DNA of 64,000 nt from RGEC01 sp964475595 (GCA_964475595.1 CAYYXG010000011.1:24728-88727); one strand, 5' to 3'. Numbered from the stretch's first letter, positions 8,169 to 19,800 are shown. Notes: generated from the sequence alone by a model not told the origin. Program-made: numbers and translations.

Positions 8169-8298
8169 GGACAGCTTAATAGAAAAGTCATATTTCTGTC
8201 ATAAGCGGAAACATTTTTTTAAAATTTATGCAACCTTTGGGGGGTATGGCGTCTTTTTTTTAGCTATAATTGCAACAACTACATTTAATTTTCATACT

Positions 8299-11200
8299 AT
8301 GAAGCTAACAATTACCAAAATCACCAGAGCGCTAGGCCTTATGGGCATTGGCTTTCTGGCCATGATGCCGGGTGGTTCAAAGGGGCAAATCTGCACCGCA
8401 ACGAACTCCTGGGGTTGTGGACACAATTACGGTGGAAACATCGTAGAAATCAAAATCAGTGACAATGGCGGAACGCTCGCAAGCTATTCCGGCCTGGCTT
8501 GTTCCACCACTTCAGCAACCAACAACGTTCTGGTTAATTCAGGTAATCCTATCGACATTACTGCCGGTCAGGATCTTACCCTGGAAATTACCGGTTCGGT
8601 TGATGCCTATGGCTGGGGTTACCTCACCCGTGTGGGTATCTGGCTTGACTACGATCGCAACAACAGCTTCTCTGCTGCTGAGTGTATCGCCAGTCCTTCC
8701 AGCGGTCCCTGGGCTTCCATTGGTACCACAGCGGTAAAATCTACCCTGAAGTTGCCATGTTGGTCAGCTACCGGTGCCAGCACCATGCGTTTCCGTGGGT
8801 TTTACTATTATTCAACTGTAAATACCAACATGGGTTGCGGTACTCAAAGTACTTACGGTAACATTATTGACGTAGCTGTGAATCTTAAGGTGGGCTCTCC
8901 TCCTGTGGCCAACTTCATTGTTCCTACGGGTCCTAACTATGAAAACACCACCATTAAATTCAATGCGGCAAACCCCAATTCTGCTTACACTTACACCTGG
9001 ACCTATTCAGGGCCTAATGTAACTCCGGTTTCTACCAGCGGAACGGTTGGTCGTGCCATTTGGACTCCGCCTTCTACTCCTGCTACCTTCGACGTGAACA
9101 TGCTAGTAAGTTATTGTGGTATCAAAGATTCAATTTCTAAATCAGTTACCATTGTTAGTCCTATTAACGTACCTACTGCTGACTTTATCGCCAAAGCGAA
9201 TTCTGTAGAAATATACTATGATGCGGAAATGTTGGATCTATCCACCAACGGTGCCTACAAATGGAGCTGGGAAGCTACTTCTCCTTTTGGTTCTGTATAC
9301 ACAAGCACGGCTCAAAATGCCAAATTCTTCCTTGATGAAATCGGTAAGTGGGATTTCTGCTTAACTGCTGAAAACAGCAAGGGTGCTTCTACCAAGACTT
9401 GTAAGTCTCAATATGTAGAATGTACGCCTCCTTCAGAGTTCTACATTGGTATTACTACCCTCGGAGAAAACAAAAAAGGTACCTTGTATGATCACGCCGG
9501 TCCTACTGCTAACTACAGCAGCAACCGTAAAACCAGCATCGATTATTTCAAAATCCTTCCTTGCGGTGCCAAAGAAATTCGTTTGAAATTCAAACAAATT
9601 CGTTTCGCTGACGTTAATGACCGTCTCCGCATCTACGATGCAGGTCAGGCAGACGCTAATAAAGAATTGACTCCTGCCGGTGGTATCAACAGTACCAACC
9701 AGGCTACTTATCGCAGTTCAACATTCACTGCCAAGAGCGGTGCAATGTACATCACATTCGAATCGAATGCTTCTGGCCAGGATTCTGGTTTCATCGCTAC
9801 CTGGGATTCTGATTTGGCTCCGCCCGTTCTGCCCAATCCTTCTTGGTCTACCATGTACAATCCTGCCGCCATTGGCACTTTGGTAGAGTTTGAAAACACT
9901 TCATCTGATGTACAGGGTGCACCTGCTTGGGAATGGAGCATTGATGGAAATCCTGAGTCTGTTTCAGAAACCTTTAACCGTGTATTCCCCGCTGATGGTA
10001 CTTACAATGTATGTCTTTCAGCTGCCACCTGTAATGGTGCAGACACTTTCTGCAAAACCATTGATATCGTAACTCCTATCACAGCCGGTTCACTGGATTT
10101 CACCGCCAGCAACGTTCGTCCTGATGCAGGTAAGACCGTAGATTTCACTATCAGCTCTGATTATGCTACCAACTTCGAGTGGAACATTTTCCCAACTACT
10201 TACACTGTAGTTTCTGGTTCTTTGAATGGTACCAGCAAGAAATTGTCTCTGCGTTTTGACCAGGGTGGATGCTACACTTTCACACTGAAAGGTTGGAATG
10301 CTGCTGAAAATCCTGCAGGTGCTACTGAGAAAAAGGTAATTAAGAACAAATACGTTTGCGCGCTTAACTACTGCGTTCCGTTGGTTGACCTGGTAAGTTC
10401 TGACATCGGAATTAACAAAGTTACTTTGACCAAAGGTTCTACTACCCTTATTAATAATGAGACAACCAGTGGCGAGAAGGCATATTCTGATTTCACTGCA
10501 ACCTTGTCAGCTACTTTGACTTTCGGAGCTTCATATACTTTAGATGTAGCCCGTTTGACCAACAGCAACAGTCTGAACTACAAAGCTTGGATTGACTTCA
10601 ACGTTGACGGTGACTTCAACGATGCCGGTGAAGAAATCATGAACACTGGAATGATTAGCGGTTTGGATGCAACAGTTACCTTTACTGTTCCCAATAAGTC
10701 TGCAAGCTTTGAAGGTAAATCACGCTTGCGTGTAGCCAGCAGCTATGGTAACTTCTCCAACACTCCTTGCGGTGTAAACACTGTTGGTGAGTTTGAAGAT
10801 TATGGAATTACCCTTGCCAATGACGGTTCTGCTCCTGTTATCAACCTGATTGGTAAAGATACCTTGTATGTTGAGCGTACCGGTACTTCAAACGGTTGCT
10901 GGGCTGAAGTAGCTTATACCACTTACACTGCAACTGATGCAACTGAAGGTGATATGACTTCTAAAGTTAATGTTAACTCTGACCTGGATTGTACCATCCC
11001 CGGTATTTACAGCATTGAGTTCACTTTGTCTGATGCTTCCGGTAACAATGCAGTTACAAAACGTCGTACAGTTTATGTGGTACTTGACAGAACTGCACCA
11101 ACTTTGACTTTGAATGGAAATGCCATTGAAACAGTTGAGCAGTGCGGTACTTACAACGAGCCCGGTGCAATTGCCACTGACGCCGTTGATGGTAACCTTT

Positions 11201-12369
11201 CTACCGCTGTGATTATTAGCGGATCTGTAAACACTTCTAAAGTAGGTGACTATGTGTTGACTTACACTGTAAGTGATGCTCAGGGTAACACCGCTACTAC
11301 AACCCGTACCGTTCAAGTGCGTGACACCAAGAAGCCAGGTATCTACAGCGTAGGTAATCGAATTGTAAACAACACCCTTGTTAAGGTTCAGATTAACAGC
11401 GTATTTGTTGACAATATCTACGCACAGGATGAGTGCAATGGTGCTATCGATGTAATCAAAACTCCCGGATTCAACGGTCCTGTAAATACTGCCATTCGTG
11501 CTACTTACCCCATAGTTTACACAGCTGTAGATCCAAATGGAAATACTGCTGATGAAGATGGATTTGTAATTAACTACCAGGTTGATGATTACATCGCTCC
11601 TGAGGTTGCATTGAACACTGAATCTATCATCTTCCACGATGTAAACACTCCTTATGTATCTCGCGATGTAACTGTAAGCGACAACTTCTACCCCATGAAC
11701 AAGGTAAGTGTTGTTAAGACAGGAACCGTAGATCCTTACACTTTGGGTACCTACACTGAAAGCTACACTGCTACCGATGAGAGCGGAAATGCCACCACCG
11801 TGGTACGTACCGTAAACGTAGTAGACCGCATTGCTCCTCAGATTTTGGCTCCTGCTATGAACGTATGTGTGGGCACTCCTTTCTGGGCCATGAGCGGTCT
11901 GGTGATTAGCGATAACTACTACTCACCTGCTACCTTGTCTCCTTTGGTATCAGTGTTGAACCACAACGTAAATATTTACGAGGCCGGTGTGTACTACATC
12001 AACTACACCCTTTCTGATCCTAGCGGCAACAAGGCCATGATGGTTACTCGCCCTGTGTTTGTAAACTATCCTCCTAACTGTCAGAATACATACCTGAGCA
12101 CAGCTAATATCAGTTTGGAAGATGCAGTGAGTGTGTTCCCTAACCCCACCAGCGGTAAGGTAACCCTTAGCTACATGCTTCAGAACAACAAGCCTGTGAG
12201 CGTGGAAGTGTTCAACGTATCAGGAAGCAAAGTTGCTTCGTTCAACAACCTGAATTCAGGTCTCGGTCACACCGAAATCAACCTGGCTCAGTATGGCAAC
12301 GGAGTATACATGATCCGCCTGAGCAACGACGGACAGACTACCACCAAGCGTGTTGTAGTTAGAAACTAA
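8299..12369 (+). CDS. Giant T9SS surface protein A (GEVED/PKD/CUB-like/DUF5011)
   Basis: This 1356-aa protein has a signal peptide ending near residue 30. The modules appear in order: an N-terminal GEVED-like module (about 32-200, VGIWLDYDRN); two PKD-like modules (205-290, 297-375); a CUB-like module (about 376-507, with DHAGP, SIDYF and DRLRIYD); two PKD/Ig-like modules (515-690); a classic GEVED domain (about 691-840, WIDFNVDGDFNDAGE and GEFEDYGITL); several DUF5011/HYR-like repeats marked by APxxxLNG and SDASGN; and a type A T9SS sorting domain (about 1278-1356, FPNPTSGK to KRVVVRN). It should be exported and attached to the surface, perhaps as an adhesin. Codon use looks strongly biased, suggesting high expression. 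It is the first of three tandem paralogues. Confidence 0.88.
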   Translation: MKLTITKITRALGLMGIGFLAMMPGGSKGQICTATNSWGCGHNYGGNIVEIKISDNGGTLASYSGLACSTTSATNNVLVNSGNPIDITAGQDLTLEITGSVDAYGWGYLTRVGIWLDYDRNNSFSAAECIASPSSGPWASIGTTAVKSTLKLPCWSATGASTMRFRGFYYYSTVNTNMGCGTQSTYGNIIDVAVNLKVGSPPVANFIVPTGPNYENTTIKFNAANPNSAYTYTWTYSGPNVTPVSTSGTVGRAIWTPPSTPATFDVNMLVSYCGIKDSISKSVTIVSPINVPTADFIAKANSVEIYYDAEMLDLSTNGAYKWSWEATSPFGSVYTSTAQNAKFFLDEIGKWDFCLTAENSKGASTKTCKSQYVECTPPSEFYIGITTLGENKKGTLYDHAGPTANYSSNRKTSIDYFKILPCGAKEIRLKFKQIRFADVNDRLRIYDAGQADANKELTPAGGINSTNQATYRSSTFTAKSGAMYITFESNASGQDSGFIATWDSDLAPPVLPNPSWSTMYNPAAIGTLVEFENTSSDVQGAPAWEWSIDGNPESVSETFNRVFPADGTYNVCLSAATCNGADTFCKTIDIVTPITAGSLDFTASNVRPDAGKTVDFTISSDYATNFEWNIFPTTYTVVSGSLNGTSKKLSLRFDQGGCYTFTLKGWNAAENPAGATEKKVIKNKYVCALNYCVPLVDLVSSDIGINKVTLTKGSTTLINNETTSGEKAYSDFTATLSATLTFGASYTLDVARLTNSNSLNYKAWIDFNVDGDFNDAGEEIMNTGMISGLDATVTFTVPNKSASFEGKSRLRVASSYGNFSNTPCGVNTVGEFEDYGITLANDGSAPVINLIGKDTLYVERTGTSNGCWAEVAYTTYTATDATEGDMTSKVNVNSDLDCTIPGIYSIEFTLSDASGNNAVTKRRTVYVVLDRTAPTLTLNGNAIETVEQCGTYNEPGAIATDAVDGNLSTAVIISGSVNTSKVGDYVLTYTVSDAQGNTATTTRTVQVRDTKKPGIYSVGNRIVNNTLVKVQINSVFVDNIYAQDECNGAIDVIKTPGFNGPVNTAIRATYPIVYTAVDPNGNTADEDGFVINYQVDDYIAPEVALNTESIIFHDVNTPYVSRDVTVSDNFYPMNKVSVVKTGTVDPYTLGTYTESYTATDESGNATTVVRTVNVVDRIAPQILAPAMNVCVGTPFWAMSGLVISDNYYSPATLSPLVSVLNHNVNIYEAGVYYINYTLSDPSGNKAMMVTRPVFVNYPPNCQNTYLSTANISLEDAVSVFPNPTSGKVTLSYMLQNNKPVSVEVFNVSGSKVASFNNLNSGLGHTEINLAQYGNGVYMIRLSNDGQTTTKRVVVRN

Positions 12370-12396
12370 GATAACGTTAGCTTAATCATAAAAAAA

Positions 12397-12421
12397 CCCG
12401 GCCTAGTGCCGGGTTTTTTTT
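12397..12421 (+). terminator. Rho-independent terminator after surface protein A
   Basis: CCCGGC (12397-12402) and GCCGGG (12408-12413) form a perfect stem with the loop CTAGT, preceded by A7 and followed by T8. The same stem and loop recur after surface protein B. Confidence 0.95.
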
Positions 12422-12491
12422 ATGATAATGTAAGATTAAGTTTTTCATTACATAGCATCTTTAACCTTGTGGCACACAAAAACTATCATGT

Positions 12492-15400
12492 ATGAAAAAC
12501 AAAAAATTACTTTCAATGCTCCTGGCGCTTTTTGCAGTGGGCATCAGTTTCACCGAACTCAAGGCACAGTGCTCAGCCAGCAACTCCTGGGGGTGTAACA
12601 CCTGGTATGGTGGCTGGGTTCGCAACATTGGTATCAAGGATGCCGCAGGTGGAACACTGGCTAGCTACACAGGTTTAGGATGTCAGGGTTCCAATTCCAC
12701 CATTAATTCAGGCCGTGCTATTGATTTGGTTGCTGGTCAGCAGATCACCATTGAGTTGAACACTGAGTGTTGCCATAGCTGGAGCACAGGAGTTGGAATT
12801 TGGCTAGATCAGAATAGGGATGGCGATTTTTCTCGTTCTGAATGTATCCTGAATCCACAGTCAAGTTTTTCTTCAATTTCCAACAATCCATCTTCACCTT
12901 CCAGAGTAACTTTAACAATTCCTTGTTTTACTGGTTCCGGTAAAAGCTACCTTCGTTTTCGTGCTCAGTCACATTATAATGGTTACAGACTTTATGATTA
13001 TAATGGATGTGGAACCGTTGATTATTATGGAAGTACCTATGACGTTGAAGTTAACCTAAAGCGTCTGCCTGATCCTGTGGCTGACTTTGGTGTTCCTACA
13101 GGCCCCAATTACGAAAAAACTACCATTAAATTTCCAGCTACCACCCAGGAAAAGGCCAACACTTATAGCTGGACCTTTCAGGGCCCTAATGCAACTTCTG
13201 TGGTTAATAATGCGCCTACAGGCAGAGCCAAATGGTCTCCGGCTTCACCTCCATCAACACATGATGTAACGCTGAATGTATCTTATTGTGGTATTACAAG
13301 CACCAAAACCAAACAGGTGACCATAGTAAGACCCACAGCTCCTCCCGTAGCAGATTTTATTGCTAAAAGCAACAGTGTTGAAATATACAATAATGCTGAA
13401 CTTGTGGATCTTTCTACCAATGGCCCATACATTTGGGCATGGGAAGCTACCTCACCCACAGGTAATAAATATACTTCATCGCAGGAAGAACCTAAGTTTT
13501 ATTTGGATGAGGAAGGCAAATGGTCTTTTTGTCTTACCTCTGAAAATGGTCTGGGCAAATCCACCAAGGTTTGTAAAACACAATATGTTACGTGCACACC
13601 TCCTTCAGAGTTCTATATGGGACCACAGACCGAAGGACGCAGTGTTAATGGTATTCTATATGATCATGCCGGTCCATCCAGCAACTATGGCAATAATCGC
13701 AGAACCAGCATCGATTATTTTTTGATCAATCCCTGCGATGCCAAGGAGGTACGACTTAAGTTCAAGAGTCTTCGTTTTTGTGATAACCAAGACAGACTTC
13801 GTATCTATGACGGTGACCAAGCCGATCCTGCAAAACTACTAACCGGCCCCGACGGTATTAACGGTAATACCTGGTGGAATGACCGCACCAAAACGTATGT
13901 AGCAAAGTCAGGAAAGATGTATTTATCTTTTGAAAGCGACAACAACGGATGTACTGACTCTGGCTGGATAGCTACTTGGGAAACCGATCAGTTTAAGCCC
14001 GTCCAGACGATCGCATCGTATACCGCCAAGTATGACACCATTGCTGAAGGTGTAAATCTGCCCATGTTAAACAAGACATTCATTACCGGCACTCCAAAAT
14101 GGTCCTGGAGAGTAAATGGCTCTGAAGAGTCTTCATCTAAAGATTTTACCCGCTCATTCAACACGGCCGGTGTTCAGCGTGTTTGTTTAGCTGCCACCAA
14201 TTGCAGCACTACCGATACTTTCTGCAAGAATATTACAGTGGTGACACCGACAAGCTCAATGAACAAAATTGACTTCATTACCGATAAAACTCGCAGCGTG
14301 CCCGGCGAAAATGTAACCTTAACGGCTGAGACTAACTATGCGAATGACCTTACCTGGAGCATTACGCCCAACACCTACACTTTGGTCTCAGGCAGTCTTA
14401 CGGGTAATTCTTCTCAACTTTTGGTTAGGTTCACTGCCGGTGGTTGTTACACAGTGGAACTGAAAGGGTATAATACCGCCTTAGGTTCAGGAACTACCCG
14501 CACGGTTACTAAAAAGGATATTGTTTGTGCTATTGACTATTGCACGCCTGTGGTGGATTTGACCAACAGTGATGTAGGAATCAACATGGTTCAGCTATCA
14601 TCAAAAGGCAACAACCTGATAAACAGAATCAGTAACAGCGGTGTGTCATATACGAATTACGCTGCCACAGACAACGCGACACTATATTATGGTTCTACTT
14701 ACAAAGTAAAGGTGGGTAGAAATACTACCCTGAATCCAATCAACTACAAGGTATGGATTGACTACAACTTCGACGGTGATTTCAACGACAGCGGCGAGAC
14801 GGTAATGAACAGTGGACGCATCAATGGTGAAGTTGACAGTGCTTCATTCAAAGTTCCTATGTATACCAAAGCGTATTTGGGTAATACCCGCATGCGTGTG
14901 GGTGCTAGTTATGGTGCTATGTCTAACACTCCATGTGGACTGAACGTGGTAGGTGAGTTTGAAGATTATAGCGTGACATTGACACGGGATAATTCTCAGC
15001 CGGTAATCACACTTACAGGTCTGGATACGATGTATATAGAGAAAACAGTAGGTGCTACTGCTTGCTGGTCTGAAATCAAGAAAACCACCTACATGGGAGA
15101 CGATGCAGACGAAGGCGACATGACCGACAGCGTAAAAGTAACCGGAACGTACGATTGCAGCACACCCGGTACTTACACGCTTACTTTCAATTTGACAGAC
15201 GCTTCCGGCAATAAGGCCATGACCAAAAACCGTGTTCTGATTGTAGAAAACGACCGCACTGCCCCAAGCATTGCCCTTCGTGGTAAAGCGGTAGATACCG
15301 TAGAACAGTGTGGAATCTTCTATGATTCTATGGCTACCGCCTTTGATATTACCGATGGAAATCTGACCGATTCAGTGAAGGTATCCGGCAGTGTAAACAC

Positions 15401-16772
15401 CAAAAATATCGGAGACTACGTATTAACTTACACCGTAAAAGATAAAGTAGGCCTGAGTGCTACTGTTACTCGTCTGGTGAAAGTGCGCGATACCAAAGCG
15501 CCCGGTATTTACCTCGGCAGCACGCGTATTGTAGACAGCCAGGTTGTGAATGTGCAGATTGGCAGCTTCTATAATGATTATGTGTATGCTTCTGATGAAT
15601 GTAACGGATTTACCGCCATTCAGAAAATGCCCGGAGCCAAAGGATATGTGAACCCAATGGTGAAAGGTACTTACCCGACTCAGTATTTTGCTACCGATGT
15701 AAACGGAAACGTATCTACCGAAAATGGCTATACTGTAATGTATAAGGTTGATGATTACATTGCTCCTGAGATTAGCCTGAATACAGAGGACACCATTATG
15801 CATGATGTGAAAACTCCTTATAGCTCTGTAGCCGTAACCATTACTGAGAACTACACAGCCCTAAGCAAGCTGATTACCAGCAAGGTATCTGATGTTGATG
15901 CCAATGTGGTGGGAGTGTACACAGAAGTCTTCACAGCTGAGGACGAAAGCGGCAACAAGGCAACCAAAACCCGCGTGGTTAAGGTGGTGGACCGTTTTGC
16001 TCCCGAATTGTTGTTGAATTCAGATGCTTACATGATTCATGATGTTAACACAAACTATGTTTCACGTAACGTATCGGTGAGTGACAATTACAGCCCTGTA
16101 AGCAAGATTACGGTGGTGAAAACAGGCACTGTAAATGCAACCGCGCTTGGCACTTATACTGAGACAATCACTGCTACCGATGAAAACGGCAACAGCACAA
16201 CCAAGGTTCGCACCGTGGAAGTGGTTGACCGCGTTTCTCCCCAGATTCTGGCGCCTGCAGTGAATGTATGTATCGGTTCTCCTTTCTGGGCCATGAGTGG
16301 CCTTACCATCACAGATAACTACTACTCAGCATCTGTATTGGCACCATTGGTGACCATCCTTGGTCAAAACATCAACATCTGGGAAGCCGGTGTATACCAT
16401 ATTGATTACAGCCTTACCGACCCAAGTGGTAACAAAGCTGTGCTGGTAACCCGCCCTGTGTATGTGAACTATCCTCCCAATTGTCAGAACACCTTCCTGA
16501 ATGCACAGGATCTGAGTTTGGACAAAGCAGTGAGCATTTCACCTAACCCCACCAGCGGTAAGGTAACCCTTAGCTACATGCTTCAGAACAACAAGCCTGT
16601 GAGCGTGGAAGTGTTCAACGTATCAGGAAGCAAAGTTGCTTCGTTCAACAACCTGAAATCAGGTCTCGGTCACACCGAAATCAACCTTGCTCAGTATGGT
16701 AACGGAGTGTACATGATCCGCCTGAGCAACGACGGACAGACCACCACCAAACGTGTGGTAGTTAGAAACTAA
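12492..16772 (+). CDS. Giant T9SS surface protein B, mosaic paralogue with an extra repeat
   Basis: This 1426-aa protein has a signal peptide (ends near LKAQ) and the same module order as protein A: GEVED-like, two PKD-like, CUB-like (DHAGPSSNY, RLRIYDG), two PKD/Ig-like, GEVED (WIDYNFDGDFNDSGE, GEFEDY), DUF5011-like repeats and a T9SS CTD. The body from residue 30 to about 1165 is closer to protein C, for example GTLASYTGLGC and LTAETN. The last repeats and CTD are closer to protein A. It carries one extra DUF5011-like repeat (about 15988-16223, 79 aa), explaining its greater length. The last 229 bp match gene A at 222 positions. The predicted location is the cell surface; the ligand is unknown. 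Confidence 0.88.
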   Translation: MKNKKLLSMLLALFAVGISFTELKAQCSASNSWGCNTWYGGWVRNIGIKDAAGGTLASYTGLGCQGSNSTINSGRAIDLVAGQQITIELNTECCHSWSTGVGIWLDQNRDGDFSRSECILNPQSSFSSISNNPSSPSRVTLTIPCFTGSGKSYLRFRAQSHYNGYRLYDYNGCGTVDYYGSTYDVEVNLKRLPDPVADFGVPTGPNYEKTTIKFPATTQEKANTYSWTFQGPNATSVVNNAPTGRAKWSPASPPSTHDVTLNVSYCGITSTKTKQVTIVRPTAPPVADFIAKSNSVEIYNNAELVDLSTNGPYIWAWEATSPTGNKYTSSQEEPKFYLDEEGKWSFCLTSENGLGKSTKVCKTQYVTCTPPSEFYMGPQTEGRSVNGILYDHAGPSSNYGNNRRTSIDYFLINPCDAKEVRLKFKSLRFCDNQDRLRIYDGDQADPAKLLTGPDGINGNTWWNDRTKTYVAKSGKMYLSFESDNNGCTDSGWIATWETDQFKPVQTIASYTAKYDTIAEGVNLPMLNKTFITGTPKWSWRVNGSEESSSKDFTRSFNTAGVQRVCLAATNCSTTDTFCKNITVVTPTSSMNKIDFITDKTRSVPGENVTLTAETNYANDLTWSITPNTYTLVSGSLTGNSSQLLVRFTAGGCYTVELKGYNTALGSGTTRTVTKKDIVCAIDYCTPVVDLTNSDVGINMVQLSSKGNNLINRISNSGVSYTNYAATDNATLYYGSTYKVKVGRNTTLNPINYKVWIDYNFDGDFNDSGETVMNSGRINGEVDSASFKVPMYTKAYLGNTRMRVGASYGAMSNTPCGLNVVGEFEDYSVTLTRDNSQPVITLTGLDTMYIEKTVGATACWSEIKKTTYMGDDADEGDMTDSVKVTGTYDCSTPGTYTLTFNLTDASGNKAMTKNRVLIVENDRTAPSIALRGKAVDTVEQCGIFYDSMATAFDITDGNLTDSVKVSGSVNTKNIGDYVLTYTVKDKVGLSATVTRLVKVRDTKAPGIYLGSTRIVDSQVVNVQIGSFYNDYVYASDECNGFTAIQKMPGAKGYVNPMVKGTYPTQYFATDVNGNVSTENGYTVMYKVDDYIAPEISLNTEDTIMHDVKTPYSSVAVTITENYTALSKLITSKVSDVDANVVGVYTEVFTAEDESGNKATKTRVVKVVDRFAPELLLNSDAYMIHDVNTNYVSRNVSVSDNYSPVSKITVVKTGTVNATALGTYTETITATDENGNSTTKVRTVEVVDRVSPQILAPAVNVCIGSPFWAMSGLTITDNYYSASVLAPLVTILGQNINIWEAGVYHIDYSLTDPSGNKAVLVTRPVYVNYPPNCQNTFLNAQDLSLDKAVSISPNPTSGKVTLSYMLQNNKPVSVEVFNVSGSKVASFNNLKSGLGHTEINLAQYGNGVYMIRLSNDGQTTTKRVVVRN

Positions 16773-16795
16773 TCCGAATAAGTTATCACTAAAAG

Positions 16796-16819
16796 CCCGG
16801 CCTAGTGCCGGGTTTTTTT
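16796..16819 (+). terminator. Rho-independent terminator after surface protein B
   Basis: CCCGGC (16796-16801), loop CTAGT, GCCGGG (16807-16812), then T7. The stem-loop is identical to the one after protein A. Confidence 0.95.
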
Positions 16820-16886
16820 ATGAACATTTAATAGTTCGGTTATTTGTATTTACCTAATTATTTATATAATTGAATATATTTTGATC

Positions 16887-19800
16887 ATGAGAATAAAACT
16901 ACTTAAACAAATTATTGGGTTCGCGGTAATCTTTGGATTTACCATCGCGGATGTCAACGCCCAATGCTCCGCCAACAACTCCTGGGGTTGTGGCGGATGG
17001 TATGGTGGAGATTTACAATCCATTGTGGTGAAGGATGCAGCCGGTGGTACCCTGGCCAGCTACACCGGTTTGGGATGTGCTTCTTCCAACAGAACGTTAA
17101 ATTCAGGTAAGCCTATAGATTTATTGGCAGGCCAGCAAATTACCATTGAAGTGGCTAACAGCGGTGGAAACTGGTCTACCGGTGTTGGAATTTGGCTGGA
17201 CCAGGATTTTAATGGTTCTTTTTCAAGTTCAGAGTGTATTTTGAGTCCTACCAGTACTTTTTACACTACTTCCAGCAATCCATCTGCCCCCTCAAGGGTT
17301 ACCATTACCTTGCCATGTTGGTCAGGTAGTGGCAAGAGCTGGCTTCGTTTCAGAAGTTTATCTCATTATACCTATGGTTTAGGAACTGGTTCTGGCTGTG
17401 GCACTGTAACCGGTTATGGCTCTATCAATGACATTGAGGTAAACCTGAAGCGTTTACCCAATCCGGTTTCAGATTTCAATGTGCCCCGGGGCCCAAACTA
17501 TGAAAGAACCACTATTAAGTTTCCGGCCAGCAGTCAGAGTGCTGCCTATACCTATAGTTGGACATTTGCAGGCCCGAATGTAACGGTAGTTAACAATAAC
17601 TCATCAGTAGGCCAAGCGAAATGGTCACCGGTATCGCCACCGAGTACGCATGATGTAACGCTGAATGTATCCTATTGTGGGGTGTCGGCCACCAAAACCA
17701 AACAAATCACCATAGAGCAGCCCAAAGCACCTCCGGTGGCAGATTTCATTGCCAAGAAGAACAGTGTTGAGATTTATAACAATGCTGAGTTGGTGGATTT
17801 ATCAACCAATGGACCATACAGTTGGGTGTGGGAAGCTGTTTCTCCTGCAGGAAATCTGTATACTTCAGGGCAACAGAACCCGCTGTTTTTCCTCGACGAG
17901 GTAGGCAAATGGAATTTCTGTCTAACCTCACAAAATGGACTTGGTGTATCTTCCAAGGTTTGCAAAAATCAGTATGTAGAGTGTACGCCACCTACAGAGT
18001 ATTACATGGGACCACAGACGGTAGGAGAAAGTTCGATTGGTATGCTGTATGACCACGCTGGTCCGTCACAGAACTATACCAACAACAGACGAAACAGCAT
18101 TGACTATTTCCTGATTAAGCCCTGCGATGCGAAAGAGATTAGATTGAAATTTAAGAGTCTGCGTTTCTGCGATAATGGCGACATATTAAGAATATATGAC
18201 TCTGAGTTTGCCGATCCGGCCAAACAGCTTTCTCCTTCCAACGGTATCACTGGTAGTAATTGGAATTTCTACAGAACGCAGACATTCAAGGCTACGAGTG
18301 GTAGGATGTACCTGACGTTTGAGAGTAACTCCTCATGCACCGACTCGGGTTTCATAGCCGTTTGGGAATCGGATCGTGCCAAACCCACTCCTACAGTGAG
18401 TTCATTTACCAATAAGTACGATACGATTGCAGAAGGTGTAAATCTGGCATTTATCAACAAGACCAGTATCACAGGCACTCCCAATTGGTCATGGCGGGTT
18501 AATAATACTGAGGAATCCACTTCCAAGGAGTTTTCGCGTACGTTTACTTCAGCGGGTGCTCAGCGGGTGTGTCTTGTAGCCGGTAACTGCAGCAGTTCAG
18601 ATACGTTCTGTAAAACCATAAGTGTGGTACCTCCATCATCATCCATGGCAAAACTGGATTTTGTTACCGATAAGGTACGGGTAGTTCCTAACGAGACGGT
18701 TACATTAACCGCAGAGACCAACTTTGCCGATAACCTGGAATGGGTGATCACTCCAAATTCATATACAATGGTATCGGGCAACCTGATAGGCAACAGCTCA
18801 CAGATACAGTTTAAGCCTACCTCGGGAGGTTGTTTTACGGTAGAATTGAAAGGATATAATAGTTTGCTGGGCTTTGGTACGGCAAAAACAGTGCTCAAGA
18901 AAGAGATAGTGTGTGCGGTAGATTATTGCACCCCTGTAGTGGATTTGACCAATGAAGATGTTGGGATTAACCTGGTGGAGCTGCTTGAACAGGACACCCA
19001 CAGAATTAACAAAACAAGCGGAAGCGGTGTTTCTTACAGCAACTTTATGAGCACCGATAAAGCGACCCTAAACTTTGGTGCGAGCTATAAAGTGAAGGTG
19101 AGCCGCTTTACCAATATCAACCCCATTAACTACAAGGTGTGGATTGATTATAATATCGATGGAGATTTTGATGATGCCGAAGAAACGGTATTAAGCTCAG
19201 GGAAAATCAGTGGATTTACTGACAGTGCTACGTTTAAAGTGCCTCCATTTGTGCGTGCCTTTGAAGGGCAGACCCGCATGCGAGTGGGCGCCAGCTATGG
19301 CTCGCTGGATAACTATCCCTGCGGTGTGAATGTAGTAGGTGAATTTGAAGATTATGCAATCACCTTGTTGCGCGATAACTCCAAGCCTGAAATCACCTTG
19401 CTGGGTGGCGATACCATTTACGTGGAAAAGATCGGTACTTCAGGTGGCTGCTGGTCCGAAGCCAAGAAAACAACCTACATGGGCGAAGATGGCCATGAGG
19501 GTGATTTGACAGACAGTGTGAAGATTACCGGAACTTTCGATTGCAGTGTGGCAGGTACATATAAGCTTGACTTTAACCTTACAGACGCATCCGGTAACAT
19601 GGCAGACAAGAAGTCGCGCATACTGATTGTGGAGAATGACCGCACCAGGCCCGCTATTACCTTACGTGGTAAGGCATTGGAAAATATAGAACAGTGCGGA
19701 AACTTCTATGATTCAATGGCAACTGCCTTTGATAAAACTGATGGAGATCTGACCGATTCAATCAAAGTGATAGGCAGTGTGAACACCAATGTGATAGGAG

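Noticed and set aside
8169..8298. Promoter of surface gene A from TATAATTG (8265-8272)
   Set aside because: It has one mismatch to TAnnTTTG and no properly spaced -33 element, so it is not listed as a feature.
10888..11637. 249-aa open frame on the minus strand inside surface gene A
   Set aside because: It is antisense to strongly codon-biased, domain-rich coding sequence and has a Ser/Asn/Tyr-rich composition with no domain; a shadow of the repeat structure.
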